Source of the DNA: Aulostomus chinensis
Taxonomy: Eukaryota > Chordata > Actinopteri > Syngnathiformes > Aulostomidae
Reading direction: 5' to 3'
DNA: 64,000 bases
Assembly (NCBI GenBank): GCA_037954235.1
Contig: JBBMOA010000009.1
Span: 28,759,626-28,823,625, forward strand
The translations under genes were made by a program, and so were the position numbers. Positions within the stretch are counted from its first letter, which is position 1, and every line of letters starts with the position of its first letter. Below are positions 39,301-55,080 of this stretch, piece after piece. The notes under the pieces are model-generated. The model saw only the letters and a list, made by a program, of their open reading frames with translations. It had not been told where the DNA came from and searched no databases.

Positions 39301-42300
39301 GTGCAGTGATAAATTGTTTGATGTTCGGCTCTACCTCCTTGCCTTTCCTCACTCTATCTCTCTTCATTTCATTTCTGCAGCCCCCCCCCCCCCCACACAC
39401 ACACACACACACACACACACCACATCCATTTCACTCCAGGCTATTGCAAGCCTTTCATAGTTTTTTTTTTTTTTTCCCCTTTTTGGCCTTCTCTGCATTC
39501 TTATAAACCAAAAGAAATCTGCTTGTGGCAAGATGTCCGGCTTTAAAACTTTTGCAATAAAAGAAGGAATAAAATCCTCTGAGCTGCATGCGGAGAGTGG
39601 CCTTCATCGGCACTGCTCATAAATGTTAATTGTATCATGCTGCATCTCATCTCCCCTCCTAATTTCTCACCTTTATAGCGTCAGAGTGTAAACAGCTAAT
39701 CCCTTTGAAGCTCAAGTGAACTGATTAATTCGTGAAGCAGGCATCAAATCTTTCCAGGCTAATCCTCTCTTTGATTCACTGGTTTTAATATCGATGATAA
39801 GAGGTAAGTCTTCATCGCCCCTCCCTTCAGCCCTTTCCTCACATCTGACTCCCCTCCTATTGATCTCAGATCCCTCTCATTAAGCCTTCATTTAGTGCTT
39901 TGATCAGTGCATTGCCTCATAATTCAAACCTGCACGCAACTGTCAGTCAAAAAGAGAGGCGACTGTGAGGCAGACACTGCGTGGATGGGTTAATGAGAGG
40001 CCATCGATGAACACTCAGGTGCAGACTTTGGAGACTGGCATCTACCTCAGGTGTCAAAAGTGATCCCTTGTTTCTTTCTTCTAATTTTCTGCTTAATGAC
40101 AAATATCCATCTATTTCTGATTTAATAGCAGCTTGGTGGGATACGTTCTAAAGGAACGTGATCTCGCTCTACCTGTGACCAATCCCTCAGACGATTATCT
40201 GCAGCCATCATTCACCTCTTAAACACAGAGCTCAAATCAGACCGTTAAAGTGACCTGACAGGTTTAAAGAGAGAAAAAAAAAGACAGGAATTTTTTTTTT
40301 CAAACTCCCCGTTTATATTGGCTGGGCCGTTTAGGCAAAAATATTGTTTAAATTAATGTGTGTGGCGCTGGCTCCAAATAAAATCCAAATGTGAGAGGAG
40401 AGAAGCGAAAGCGGAGGCCAGCGCTGCCCTGCGTGTCCTCCTCTCGGTGATAAGATTGTCTGCTGATAGGCCAGGAGGATGACGTGGATGAGGGTGAGGA
40501 GGTTATGATATTGGCTGTCTTTATACTCCAGGTGCACCACACAGCTGGAAGTATCTAGGTCAATTAAACCTTTTCCTATAAGTGCTGCCAACATTGGCTT
40601 TTGTCTGCTTGCCTCTTTCTGTCCCACAAACATGCCTCTCTCCCCACCCACGCAATTTTCCATGTCTATATTTTACTCTAGTAATTTCAGAGGTTAAAGC
40701 CAGGTTAAGTGGTTGACCCTCAGGCTGGACCTTCATTCAGAAGGAGGATAACATTACTATTGATGGCTCAAGGGTGTAAAAGGTCATACATGCGAATGCA
40801 CTTGTACTTTGAGACGCACACCCACACACAAACCACCCTGTTTCTGATACGGTCTGTTTGTCCTCTCGTTTTCCTTTCATCATCCGCTCATATCAGCCAT
40901 CCTGGACATGTTGCCACCCTCTACGATGTTAATCTTCACCCTCGATAGCATCCCAAAATATGATGCCGTTACCAGGATAAAGCCTAGTTCTCTCGTTTGG
41001 TTTATTATTGTAAAGCACTAAGATGTAGTTTTACACAAGATAATCAGAAGTTTGTTTCACTGAAACCTTCCCTGATCAGCTACGATATCAGGGTGGTCTC
41101 ACCTTTGTGCGCAGTGCCCCCTCCCAGTGCCGAACGTACGTTTGAAAAAACACTGGCGCTGGTGTTATTACATCTATGAATCACATCAATCGAGCTGAAT
41201 TACACTGAGGTGGAATTTTTATCTACGCAGCTGACGGGCCAAGAAAAATTTTAACCATCCCCAAATCAAATTAAAAGAAAAAACATTTGGAGCCGTGGTT
41301 TGACAAGAGCAAGGCGCCCCTCATTAGAATGAGACTGATGTGGAATGACAACGAGGCGAAGTGCAGAATATTCACTCATACCTACTATCATTCACACAAG
41401 TACACACACAAATACACAAACTGATATAATGGAAACTGCGTGTCAACAGGGCTGCTGGTATTGATGTCTATCAAGAATGTCTGAACATTTCTTTCCTTTT
41501 TCAATATCCATCTTCACTTTCACCGTGATTATCCGTTTGACAAATGAAGTCGGCAGAAAAGCGCAATTCCAGTCTAATGCTCTTTTGGCTCCAATGGTGC
41601 AGTTAATAGAGAAAGGCTGGCTGGCAGTGGGAAATGCACATCATAACATGGCCTTAACTACAATGTTTGTTTGCTGAAACTCTAAATTACTTGCCGTCCT
41701 CGTCCCCCCGTAGAGAGGACAGGGTTTTCCCTGCCTATCTAAGGGGGCACTTAGTCCTGGCCCAGTTGCCTTGTACCATTCTGAAACACGACTCTCCCCC
41801 AAACACAACATTCTAAACCAGCTCGACGCGCCATGCCATGCCATGCCTGCTCTCAAGCCTCTGCCACCTCTGTCTAAAAGTATCTAAGAAAATGGCCACC
41901 TCTGTCTAAAAAATATCAGCAGAAAACCTTGGAAGACAGGTATTTTTCTTCAGAGGTACTTATATGTTTTGGCCCCCAGTGCATCTGTAGTGAATCAGGA
42001 AGCAGGAACCAAAAGAAAGCACTCAGGGATCTTTGCAGTGGGAGGCTTAGATCTATTTTACTGGTGTCAGGGCCTCAGCAAGGCCTATTGAAACTGTTAC
42101 CTCTGGAAAAGCAGCTATTGAAACAGTCCCCCGTGACCAGCTTGTGCAATAGCGGAAACTTAAATGGCATTGAAGTCGCATACCTATCGTCCTCTGAGGA
42201 ACAACAAATGGGCAGCACACAGGCTTCTTTGTGAATGAAAATCAGACGTGGCTTTTAAAGCAGTTTAGTTAATTTATGTTTTATCCAATTACCAGATCAA

Positions 42301-42916
42301 AGAGCTTTATCTCAAAATAAGAAAGAAAGGGCTGCAATCAATAGAGATCGACTCTCCATCACTCGTATCTTTCATCTTCGTGGAGGAAAAGCTATATTGA
42401 GACATCATGTGGTGCAAGCCAAGTTTGTTTGATTAAGTTTTGACTGTGGTTTGAAAGGCATGACTAAATGGCACCACAATAGCTTGGATAAAGATCAGTC
42501 CGTTTTGTATTCTAGTGTGCCCATGCGGGTGTGCATCTGTGTGCTCGCCTGGGTGTGTGTTTTTCTGCTTGTGTTGACGAGTATAAGCTCTATAAGTGTT
42601 TTAGACCGGGCTGAGTGTGAGATTTGGCAGGCAGGGCTGGTGTTGTGCGGTTTGCCACTGCACAGTAATAAGACTGAGACATGTTGACATGAGTATCAGA
42701 TGTCAGAGGGAGATTTCTAGGAGCTCTCGTCCATTACCATCTGGATGATAGTGGTTTGGAAAAGCCAGCCAGTGCTCTGTATTAATATTTCAATATCTTG
42801 GCACTAATGGAACACCTCAACAAGAGGCAGACTGCTTAGCATGAGGCTGAAATGTCAGGCAAATGTCACCTGAAGAGCAGTGTGAGAGGAGGATGCCAGC
42901 GTGTAACTTGTAACTG

Positions 42917-42978
<62 letters not shown>

Positions 42979-43988
42979 AACAAAAGTGGGTGGTCTTGAG
43001 CTGTGAAGACCAAATCTGTGTTTAAAGTGTGCTTCCAGCTTGTGACCTTGAGAGTTCCTCTGCTGGACTGAATGTTATTTATTTGGACATCTTATACACA
43101 CTCACAAATGACCATTAGGTGCTGTGTTTGATAAACAAGCTGATTGGATTGCTTGTGTGAATGTGTGTGGTTTCTCTCCCTCGCTGTCCTCAAGGTTCCC
43201 TAGAACGGACCCAATTTAGCTCAAGGACATGGAAAATAGCACACGCTTTCACATTGCACACACATGTGCTCATGTGCACCGGAATATAGTATACACCTTA
43301 CTACGCACACAGGCAAACATACTTTAAGCTGCACTTACTGACCCAACCTCAGTCTCATTCAATTCTGTCTAAACTCGCTCATCTGAGCTCCCAGGATTGG
43401 TCAACATTTCTGAGGGTGCATGGGGCCAACAGCAACCGCATTGAAGGGAATAGAATATTGTTATTTGCATACTGCCCCAACACTAACCCCAAAAGCAGGA
43501 ACTAGAGGATGAAGTCATGTTAGAGCTCCCTCCAAAATGTTAGAATAAAGCAAAAGGCAAAACTTCTCTTTAGAGACTTGTAAATTTTTTTTGTGTACGT
43601 GCTTCAAGTTCATATTTCATTTTTATATTTTGTTCTCTCCTTATTGATCTTTGTGTTTCCCTCCTAGGCGTATCTCAGGGAATCAGCTGAGGTATATCTC
43701 AGGCCACGCTCTCCAGGGACTCCACAGCCTCAAAGTTTTGTAAGTAACCTCCTCCTCCCTCCCGATCCTGCTGAGGTGGTTTAGTCCTCATCCAAGGTGG
43801 GTTCTTCCACTCCAGCTTTTTCTTTCTGAGCTGGGGTGGGGGTGCAGTTATGCTCCCGCCTTGAATAAAACACACAGGCCATGCATCATTAACTGCAGTT
43901 AAAGTTTATGGGCTAGGAGAGACCTGCCCTGCTTGCAATCCCTTCATTTCCGAACAAGCCCTGTTTCACTTGTAGAGTGTGCACGCAC

Positions 43989-44045
<57 letters not shown>

Positions 44046-45715
44046 AACCCTCACAGGTGAAGCGCAGGGACCTCCCAGTCACACCACCCACCGAGATTAC
44101 AGCAAGTGACAAAAAATTCACTTAAAAACCCCATTTGAAGCGGATCCCTTTAACACCCCATTTCTCCCAGTATGTTCATAGCTTTATGATGCATGGTCAC
44201 TAACTGCTGAAGTATTACATTACAAAAAAGTGCAAAGCAGCCAGAAAAACCATGGTACCTTCTGGCTTGTGAGTGCAACATCTAATAAATTGTGGCCATA
44301 TTTCTAGTGGGTGCGAGACAAGGGTATTAAGGAGGTTTTCATGAGTCTTGGCAACCAACTTGATTCCTTTTGGACCCTGGCTGAGAAAGTTTGAGAAGAC
44401 CTGCCACAGAATGTAAACTTAGCTAGAGAATTGTGGTTTGTAATTTGAGGGAAAGTGGGGGATTACCAGGCACACAAGTTGATCTTTTTTCACCTTGCAT
44501 TGTGAAACTCATGGGGACAGACTGAGCGAACCAGGCTTGAATCCATTACGGTGGACAAAAACACATATTCTGAATTCACGCATGTCTGCAAGCATTTGTG
44601 CTTCACTCTGTAACATCCCAGCAAGCCCTGGACAGTCTCTCTGACCTCTGGTTTCCTTCCTCAATATATAAGGTAAAGTCAAGCCATGTCAAACAGAAAT
44701 GGTCCGCTGACCTGGTGTAGGGTAACCGCCAGGTCCCCGATGACTGGCTCTCGCGCTCACACATGTACACACTCACAGGGAAGGCTACGAGGTTATGAAC
44801 CTTGAGTGGAGTACAGCGAAGCTCCCAGCAGGGAATTCCTCCACAACAGGAAAAGACGCAACCCGCTACATTTATCACAGCGTCATCGTCCCAGCACGCC
44901 ATGATCAGTTCAAAGCTGAGTGGCACTTTCTAAACACTGAAGCAATCGTTGCATTGGGGATGATTGAGAAATTCACCAACTATGTAAATAACAGCAAACA
45001 ATAGGCTACACCAATCTTGACATATCCAGAATGTTACATAGCAACATAAATACGTAAGGACACAAATTGTTTTCAATTATATGGTTTACACATTATCTCA
45101 TACAACGTCCAACAAAGCCATGAAGGTTATTTCATACTAACAGATGAAAGATTTCCAAAAACTGTTGTGACGTAAGGGGATAAACTCACACTAACAAAGA
45201 CGGCTCTGACTACTGTGGTGCCACGATGCCACGATAACGGCGCTGCTCAGCACGCCACACTGGAGACTCTATGCCTTGTGCACTAATGTGAGACAACTGG
45301 TTAAGATAAAAAAAAAACTTTAAAGAAAAAGAGAAAGAAAGACAGAGGAAGCAAGACAGGGTGAGGAGAGAGAGGTCTATTGTTTGCTCCCCACTTCCTT
45401 GTTGCTTTTTGCTTCATTCTTGTGAGAATGACATCAGCAGCCCACCCAAGGAGCTCCTCTTTTCCTCTAACCTTCATTCTGCTTCTCTTCAAGCTTTCAC
45501 CGGCCTTTCCCCCCTTGTGTCAGATTTCCCTCACTACGGAGTTATTTGTTCTGCTTGATGTGCAATCACGCACACATACCCTCCATCGTCTTTAATTTCA
45601 CTAATATACCTATGAATGTTCCTCTCAGGATGCTGCAAAACAACCAGCTGGAGAGACTTCCTGATGATGCTCCATGGGACTTACCCAACCTGCTGTCCCT
45701 GTGAGTTAATCTCCC

Positions 45716-45784
<69 letters not shown>

Positions 45785-48700
45785 TCGTACTACTACCTCA
45801 TCCAACAGGCTATGAAACATCCCCTGACCACCCACCCACACATCTCAGCTCTAACCACAATGCAGGTATAAAGTACCGCTGACATACTACAGACCGTAGC
45901 CCAACGCTGGGCGAAACAGTTTTGCAGTCAGTGCTCTACTGCCTGACAGAAGGAGTCACAGTCTTACTGTGTCAGTGCAGTTCATGGTAGCATCTGGAAG
46001 CCATGAGGGAAACAGCAGACACTGCAGGCCAGGGAGAGCATCTCCAATGAGCTGTGAAACAACCCCATTTTCCATCAATTCCCCCTCTCTTCCTCCTGCA
46101 CTCCTCTCCGTTCTTCTCCCACCACCCACACCGCTATCATCTGGCTAATGAGAGTTTTTGGTGGCTTAATTGTCTCATTTGTGGGGTCGGTGTATGTGTG
46201 TATGTGCGTGTGTCAGCGTGCACGTCCAGGCGGGTGCATGTGGACCACCTCATCTGTAATTCCTCACCCCTACCCATCTCTCTCATTGTACTGCACACGA
46301 ACTCCACATGCCTGCTTTCCACATTAATAATTCTTTGTAAATATCCTTAAAGTAATTTCTTTCATCACACAGACACAAATTACCGGAGTTCTTCCATAGC
46401 ACACGCGTACACATGTTACTCCTCATCCACCTACGTACACGTATGTTATGGAGCAGGCCTGTTATCCCTCAGTGCATCTACAGGGCCTCAGGCCGTAGGC
46501 GTTTGTGTCAGAATTCATTATTTTCCGTCAAGATGATGTGTCTTCAATCTATGTGTGTGTGGTCTTCTTTCAATTACCTCCCATAGAGACGGTCTTGAGT
46601 AATGAAAACACACACATAAATGCACCTTGTCATTACAGTAATGATAAGCCCAGCACAGAAAGATTACTGGAGAAGCTCTGGTGGATGAAGCTTGCCGGCG
46701 CCTCTCGCTGACATGAAACACGGCAGGTACAAGAAGACAGAACCTGAGTGAGCACAGACGGGCTTGAATTAGCTTAAACACACAAGAGGAGGCTTTCCTC
46801 CAAAAACAAATAACAAAAATCATCACCTAATCTCGTATTTGTTTCACCCTTTGGATCGGGACGGTTACAAAACACAGTAGAATGCCAAACTTGGTGTCCA
46901 CATTAAGCCCTGTAGTCACCACTGATTAGTTCCACAAGTAACATCACATCCACGATAAACCCTCAGTAAAAACTCTATTTCTATAGATGGACTGGAGGGC
47001 AGTAAATGTGCTCCCTGCTGAATACGTTCCTGCCATCTGGAGCCAAACTGAACGAGTAGTCAGGTCCACAGATCTCCTGGATCATTTAAGGGAACTTTCT
47101 CCTTCTGTCTCTATTTCTCTTCCCCATAATCATACTTTAGACTTTGATGTGATGGACAGGAAATAGTTGCTGCTTTATTGGCTTCTGTGAAACATTCCTA
47201 GTTCTCCTTGGACCTTCTGGAGACCTGGCAAGTCGACCCAGAGGAGCAATTATTATTTTGCCCTGGAGAAAAGTCCAGAAAGTTGAAGGGTCTTCCGCAG
47301 CTTTCATCCCATGATTTGGGTCAGGGACAAACAATGTCCACGGTTTGAGCACACAGGATGCACAAGGACGATGTTTCTGGGTTGAAAAAAAATGTACTCA
47401 GGAAGTAGACAAGATGAAAATTTCTTGAAGCTGTTTGTGTGCGCGTGCACGCACGTTCATGTGTATTTACATGTGTGCTGAAGGGTGTTCCTCTGTGTGA
47501 GCATCTGCCAGTGTATACAGTTGCCTCTCCTGATGGAAAATTTCCCTGGGGAGAAAAGCCCAGAGTTCAGAGTTCAAGTTCAGATTTCACTTTGATGATG
47601 CTGTTTGTTTGGCGAAGCCTCCAAGGGGTGATGAGGCTGAGGAGGAGCTGCAGTGCCAGAATCAAAGACCCACAGTAGAAGATTGATAAGGGAGGATGTT
47701 TGAAAGACCAGCAAGAGTTAAGGGGCGAGACGCAAACGGGGTTTGCAGCGTCAGGGAGAGCATCAGTGAGGACGTAAGAGACAAAATGAGGGTGTGAGAA
47801 GGACCGAGGGAGGAAAAGGAGATTAACGAATGAGCGTGGAGGGCTAGAAAAGAAGAATAGCAGGAGGAAGTGGTCTCAGCTTGTCAACTCTGCCCTCAGG
47901 TGAACATTCATCACTATGGACAGTGTGTATGCATGTGTGCATTTACACGGGTGTGCGTCACTCTCAATGCCTGCGGGTTGACACTAAGACGGGGACAAAG
48001 TTTTGCTGGGCTCTTTTGGTCGGGGAGATGAAAGTGAACATCTGAGATCATGCGCATGTGTCCAGTGTCATAAATTCATCAGCTGAAAGGGTGGCGTGTT
48101 TGTGCCGCACTGGTGGATATGCCAGGAACTGACGGCGACAGCGAGACTCCAACGGTGGAAAGAGTGAAGGAGGTAGGAACAGCTGAAGATGCGTCTTTCA
48201 CTGTTCCTCCCTTTTTGTTCCTTTTTTCCAGACACAGACAGAAAAAATATGTCACACAATACAAATAAAGGGAGGTACAAGAAAACTGGCTGGCCACAAC
48301 AATTCCAAGTTGTTTAAATCCGAGTCTTTCTCATCTTACGTTTCATACATGCCTGAGCTGGTGACACACACGTTACCTAGCATAGGAATAAATCATAGGA
48401 GCTTCCCTAAAGCTGCAGAGGAGATGAAAGAAGGAGAATAAAGGATGTGTAATGCCCATAACAACTTCCCTGTAAGCCAAAGTGTTTTAATTCCCGCACA
48501 AGCAGGAATACACACACACACATAAGCAAACATACTGTACTTAGTCTTGGAGATTATCTGGCTTAGTTTAGTTCCCCTCACCCCACAGGCGTCTGGATGC
48601 TAACCTGTTGTCTGAGGTTCCGGCTGGGGCCTTTAGAGGGGTTCGCTCCCTAAGACACCTGTGGTTGGATGACAACTCCTTAACCGAGATCCCGGTGACA

Positions 48701-49069
48701 GCTCTGGACTCTCTGCCCTCCCTTCAGGCCATGACGCTGGCCCTCAACCAGATCACTCACATCCCTGATTATGCATTCACCAACCTCTCCGCCCTTGTCG
48801 TACTGTAAGTGACATCTTGATTTGTTTACTTAAACCTCTCCTGGGTTTGGGTTTCTCATCTTACCAAAGAAATGCTGTGTTCCGTTGATTTAGAGCAGGC
48901 GATGACTGCACTGTGGAATCTTTTTTTGTTGTTGTTGTTGTTGAGAGGGTAATTTCTGATTTGTTAAACAATATTTGTGGCGCTTTTCCAGGCATCTCCA
49001 TAACAACCAAATCCAGATCATGGGTGGGAGATGTTTTGAAGGTTTACATAGTTTGGAGACACTGTGAGT

Positions 49070-49155
<86 letters not shown>

Positions 49156-49468
49156 GAGACATACAAATGCATGCACACATCTTATTCTCAGGATGTCCCA
49201 GGTGCCAGCACACCTGGTCACCAAACACATTATCGGTTACAAACACACCCAGCCTTTTGAGGACATGATTCTCTGGGCTGGCCGGACAACTTCTTTCCCT
49301 GTTAGAAGGTGATTAGCAATGTCTTCAGCTTGAGTCACGACTGAGGACTGCTGGGGTTGAACAGTTCCAGGTGGGCATGTCCAGGACAAAGTGTAAGGGG
49401 CACGGGTTTGTGAGCAGCCATTTCTGGACTTTGATGGCTGGGGATAAGCAACCCTCCCATACGCGCAC

Positions 49469-49548
<80 letters not shown>

Positions 49549-51853
49549 TTTAAAAACTTTTTTTCAAAGGCCAAAATGATTATGTTACCTGTCTCCCCAA
49601 CACTGATATGGGACTTGTAACGACAAAGAATGAGCAAGTATCAACATCCCATCTGAATGGGGCTGTACACAATAATCACATTGCCTTAGAATAACCCTGA
49701 GATATATGAGGACCTCAGACAGGTCATAGAATTTACCATCAATTTACTCACATTGTGTGTTAATTACAAGGCTACTTTTTGTGTATGATTACTTAAACAC
49801 CTGAAATGTATGCGTTTTTATAAGTCCCAGGTACCAAGGTAAGCCAAAGCACAGAAAAGAGCACCATTAAACCATAAAGTCATCATGAATAATGCCCCAG
49901 CAGTTTCAGCAGGTGGTTGAAGGGTTTTCAAAACTAGCAAATGCACGTCAGGAATGTGAAGATGAAAAGTCCTTCTTTTATAACCTTGAAATAACATCAA
50001 GAAACTCTTGTGTTTTGTAAAAACTTATTGCTTAGCAGCGCTGAGTTCAGCTGCTGCTCAGCGTTGCTACCAGGGAGTTGTTTGAGCGTACGTGCTGTAG
50101 CTTTGATAACGAGAGCTGAACCACATACCAATATGCAGACCGCAAAAACAGTCTTGAAAGAGATGGAAAGAAAGAAATTGAGAGCGAGCAACCGTGTCTT
50201 CAGCAAAAATTCATGGTGGTCTGATGAAAACCCTGTTTCTGGTATGCTGCTTAACAACCTGTTGAAGTGTAAAAAAAATTAAATTCCTTTTTATCGTCAT
50301 GTGTGTGGGCACATACATGTGCGTGCTTGTACTCCTGCCCATGAACTCATGAGCAATTCGCTAGCTTAACACTCAGCTTAAAAGCCAGGACCGTTGGTGG
50401 GACGAGTGTGTAAGCGTGGGAGCTGTGGTTCAGAGGATGAAGGTAATGAAGAGAATGAGGAAAAGAGGGATGGAGGTTGGATCAGAATAGAGTGTGTTAA
50501 AATGTTCGGGCCGTCAGTGGTGGGGGGAACCAGATGCCGCGGAGGGATAAGATGACGGGTGTCACTGACGTGAGCTTGTGCTGGTATGAGGGGTTAATCT
50601 TTCACAGCGGCCTTGATTATGAGAAATACGAGAGACCATCTGCCTTCTGATCAGCCTCTCCAGTCTGTAATATAAAATCATTACTGTGAGGAGCCGTCCA
50701 GGGGACGGCTGGAAAATGCAAACACATATTTCACACAGACGGATTTGAGCAGACACAGACAGACATTTCACAACATCCACTGAAAACTCTGGATGACACA
50801 CAGACGCGTCTTGAAAGAGGCACTTAATCAAAGGCAATTTTTCTGTCTAAGTTGAAAGGAATAAAAACAAATCCCGTTGACCTTGCATATCGAGCACATC
50901 TCGAGATTACCTGCAGGGTCTTTAAAACTAGCAAACACACACAGGCAACGAAACAAATGTACACACTGTTCCCACTCACACAGGAACATCAGAAATGTTC
51001 AGCAAAGTAACAGTAACGTACAGAGCTCCTTTTCCTGCCACCTGCGTATGAGCTATGTCAATGATAGCAGGGTTGTTATGATCCAGCGTTTCCTAGGAAA
51101 CTAATCAGAGACAGACCTACATAATTAGGTCTGAGCAGCAAAGGTCGAGGGTCAAATTCAGTCTTCAACAGCTGTCAGCCTCTCAGAGAGTAAAAGGCTG
51201 CGCATTCACACGTGTAAAGACACTTTTTCATGTAATGTCTCAATGTCATATTTTCCACCTTATGTTTCCTGAACTCAGCCAACACAAAGTAGCGACCTGA
51301 TATCAGTGTGTTAAAAATACATGGTGTGTACTGGTTATACTACTCACCCTGGATGACAAAATACAGAAAAACCCTGTCTTTACTGGCGCTGTGAATAAAC
51401 AAAAGACTGTCTCTCTCTGCTCTTCTCTGGCCTTGTCACTACGGTGTAAACGTCTCTGTCTGTCTGAACGTATCCAGAGTGAACTCACTGCATTCAATGA
51501 CTTCTTTGGGTCCATATCAAGTTAATAGGACTGAATGCAGCCCTGTTATTGACGGCTTGCAAAACACACTGACATTTAAGCTGCGTCCTGCCACTGCGCG
51601 CTCTTCATTTGAATCATGTGGCCGCTGTCGTTAGATTAAAAGATCAGTTTCCGATCAGTTGAAAATACCAGGACAACCCCAGTAAAGGAGGAAATAACTT
51701 CTCGGTCAGCAACATGAGACCCTCATCATGCTAGAAAACAAAAAGATGGTTATTGTGCACCCTCTCTCTTCTAGGGACTTAAACTACAATGATCTCCAGG
51801 AGTTTCCTGTGGCCATCAGGACACTGAGTAAACTTCAGGAACTGTGAGTGCAT

Positions 51854-51911
<58 letters not shown>

Positions 51912-54900
51912 CAAAACACACCTGCCCAACATGACTCTCATGGTTGCGTTATCCCAAGTAATCCCGTTAAGTGATTTTAATGTGGCACTCGGATACAATC
52001 TCTCTCGCCCAAAGCAGGTGCTGGCTACACACCCACGCACCCCCTTCTCCTGCACATACGCACAGACGCGCACACACATACACACACACACACTATGTTT
52101 TCCCTCAGCTTCAGCAGATGTTTTGCAGCGTGCATACGGGTCACAGAAACAGCATATGTGTGCGTGTTTGCATCTCATGTGTCCAAAAATGTTTTTCAGC
52201 TGCGCAGTGGCAGGTGCAACACGAGGACACATGATTTGCCTCGCAAACACACAACGTCCCCCCTCCAAGTGCACGCACACAAAGTCAGAAAGAAATTGAC
52301 AGACTGCCTGAATAACTATGCGTTTCTACATTTGCAGGGGCTTCCATAACAACAATATCAAAGCCATCCCTGAGAAGGCCTTTGTGGGAAACCCTCAGCT
52401 CCAAACCATGTACGCTAGAGCTTCTTCTCAGTATGCACATCTTAGTTAAAGGCACAACTGTATAGTTCATGTACAACGCAACTCACCCCCATAACGTACG
52501 AACCAGAAAATGTCGAAACCTATTTCTCTCTTTCTTTCTTGCAGTCATTTCTACGAGAACCCCATCCAGTTTGTAGGGAAATCTGCTTTCCAGTTCTTAC
52601 CTAAGCTGCACACACTGTGAGTATGTGGTCAGTGGAAGCCATTCCAGTTACCCCGACACTGTTTAAATCATTGTCTGTCCCTAGCAGTGAGAGTGGACAT
52701 GTGTAATGGCCTACTGAATGATGTTGTGTTAGCGTATTGCTGTGCTGTGCTGATGTGGTACGGGAGAGTGTGTTGTAAGAACATGTTGAATGGTGTGACT
52801 TATGATGTCTAGTGAGACACCCACAACAGCCTGTGTTGATGTTGGATGAGAAGTGCGATGGCTGAAATGAGCTGTTAGACGTGGTCTGTGTGCACATGCG
52901 TGTTATGACACATTACACCCTTTTCTACTGCAGCTCCCTGAACGGAGCAACTCTGATTCAAGAGTTTCCTGACCTGAAAGGAACCACAAGCCTGGAAATT
53001 TTGTGAGTGCCCCTCAAACACACACTAGCACATAAAAACACACACAGTTTTTTTCATCAAGTAAGGATTCGTAACAATAAAGACCGGGAGTGCAGCTCAG
53101 GGTACAATCCCCAGAGTCAAAGTGCATGATAAAAAGTGTAGAGAGGTAAAGTCAAGATGGAGAGACACTCAAAAACACTGGAATAGAAGAGAATGTGTGT
53201 TTTATGATTCTAGGAGAGACGGGGAAATAACAGGAGACTCAGAAAACAGATAGGGAGGCCAGTTATGCGGCCAGTGACAGGTTTGGCGAACCTACACAGC
53301 TCCCTGTCCGACCGAGTTAGACTCACAGGACAGGAGGAACCTTTCGCTTGCTTGCACTTCAACAATGATCAGAGGATTCTCTTTCTCTCTATAGGACGCT
53401 GACTCGGGCGGGTCTCTCAGCTCTCCCTCTAGATCTATGTGAGCAGCTGCCGCGCCTCCGAGTGCTGTGAGTACACACATACACAAAACCCCACTTTGGA
53501 GAGTTGCGCTGCTAAATAATCATTTGGACAAAGCCCATGCTATGAAATCCAATCTCACCAAAATGATTGTCCGTCTATATCGGCTCGCTCAGAGCAAAGA
53601 CTGGCGTAATTCTGTCACCCCTGTAATTTCCCACACTATAAACCCGCAGCTGGTCACTGGATGTGTGTGCGTTCTGTCGTAGGGAGCTGTCCTACAACCA
53701 GATCCAGGATCTACCGAGCTTCTACCACTGTTCTGCTCTGCAAGAGATGTAAGCCCAACGCTGTCACACACAGTTTCAACAGTTTGGATTGGGGGTGTTC
53801 GTACCCAACTGTTCTTTCTCATCAGAGGGCTGCAGCACAACCAAATCAAGAGGATAGAGTCCAGCACCTTCCAGCAGCTCACCTCTCTCAGAACACTGTA
53901 GGTCAATCCTCACAACTGTATATTTTCTTTCCATGCCACGTATCATTTTACTGGGGAACTGTTGTCTTAAACAGGGGTTCTTTCCGGGGGCGGTGTCATG
54001 ATGCTCGTACTCAGGTCTCAGCAGATACTCGTCTGCAAGAAATGAGTAGTTTCACTTGTCAATGCCTCCAAAATATGTTTCAACTAAAAAAAACCCTCCT
54101 CTTTAACTGGGTCATGAGCCATTGTTTGGTTCATTAAAGTCGTCACCATCACCCTAAAACGGAGTTATGCAGGATCAAACTATGTAAACTTGTGACTCAT
54201 TACTGACATCTAGTGGTGACAGATATTAAAAGTTTAGAGCCTGTTTGCCTCAGTGCATTTCAGCTTGATGCTTTTTGCCTGTCGCAGTGATCTCAGCTGG
54301 AATGTGATCGAGTGGATTCACACAGACGCCTTTGCCTCTCTTCATTCTCTGATCAAACTGTGAGTGAAGACACACACCAGTCACTCTGACCATCGTCTCT
54401 TTGTTCAAGTCTGCTAGTAGCATCTCTTTTCTCTCCTTGAAGGCAAACTTGTTTATTTTTTAATTAAATTTGATTTGCATGTCAGAGGCTCAGCCTTGGA
54501 CAAACATTTTGTACTTGACTGCGTGTGCGACAGAATTCCAGTTGTCTTCATCTACTGATATTTATTTACTGTTTTGCAAAACCCCTCTGAGGAGACTCAT
54601 CAGATGTCTCGCCAACACAATTCGCTCCATTGTGCAAAGAGGTCCAAGGAAGCCAAACTAAACAAGCCGATAAACTGCCTCTGACAGCAAGTCTTATCTG
54701 GAAGGAATCTGATTGAGAGTCTTGTCTGATTTGTTTAAAATATCGAAGACAAGGCGTTTTTGTTGCTGCTATGAGCCTCAGAAATATCTGAAATGAAAAA
54801 CATGTTTGGTTTTTTTTTGTTACTCTGACTTGGCCTGATCCTCCTTTATCAATTTCTCTCTCTCCAACGCAGCGACCTGACTGAGAACAGACTCAGCTCA

Positions 54901-55016
54901 GTACCAGTGGCAGGTCTGGGAAGTCTCACACACCTCAAGCTGCGGGGAAACATTCAACTGTATGAGGCCTTCAGTCCTGATCACTTTCCCCGCATGAGGT
55001 AACACACACACACACA

Positions 55017-55080
<64 letters not shown>

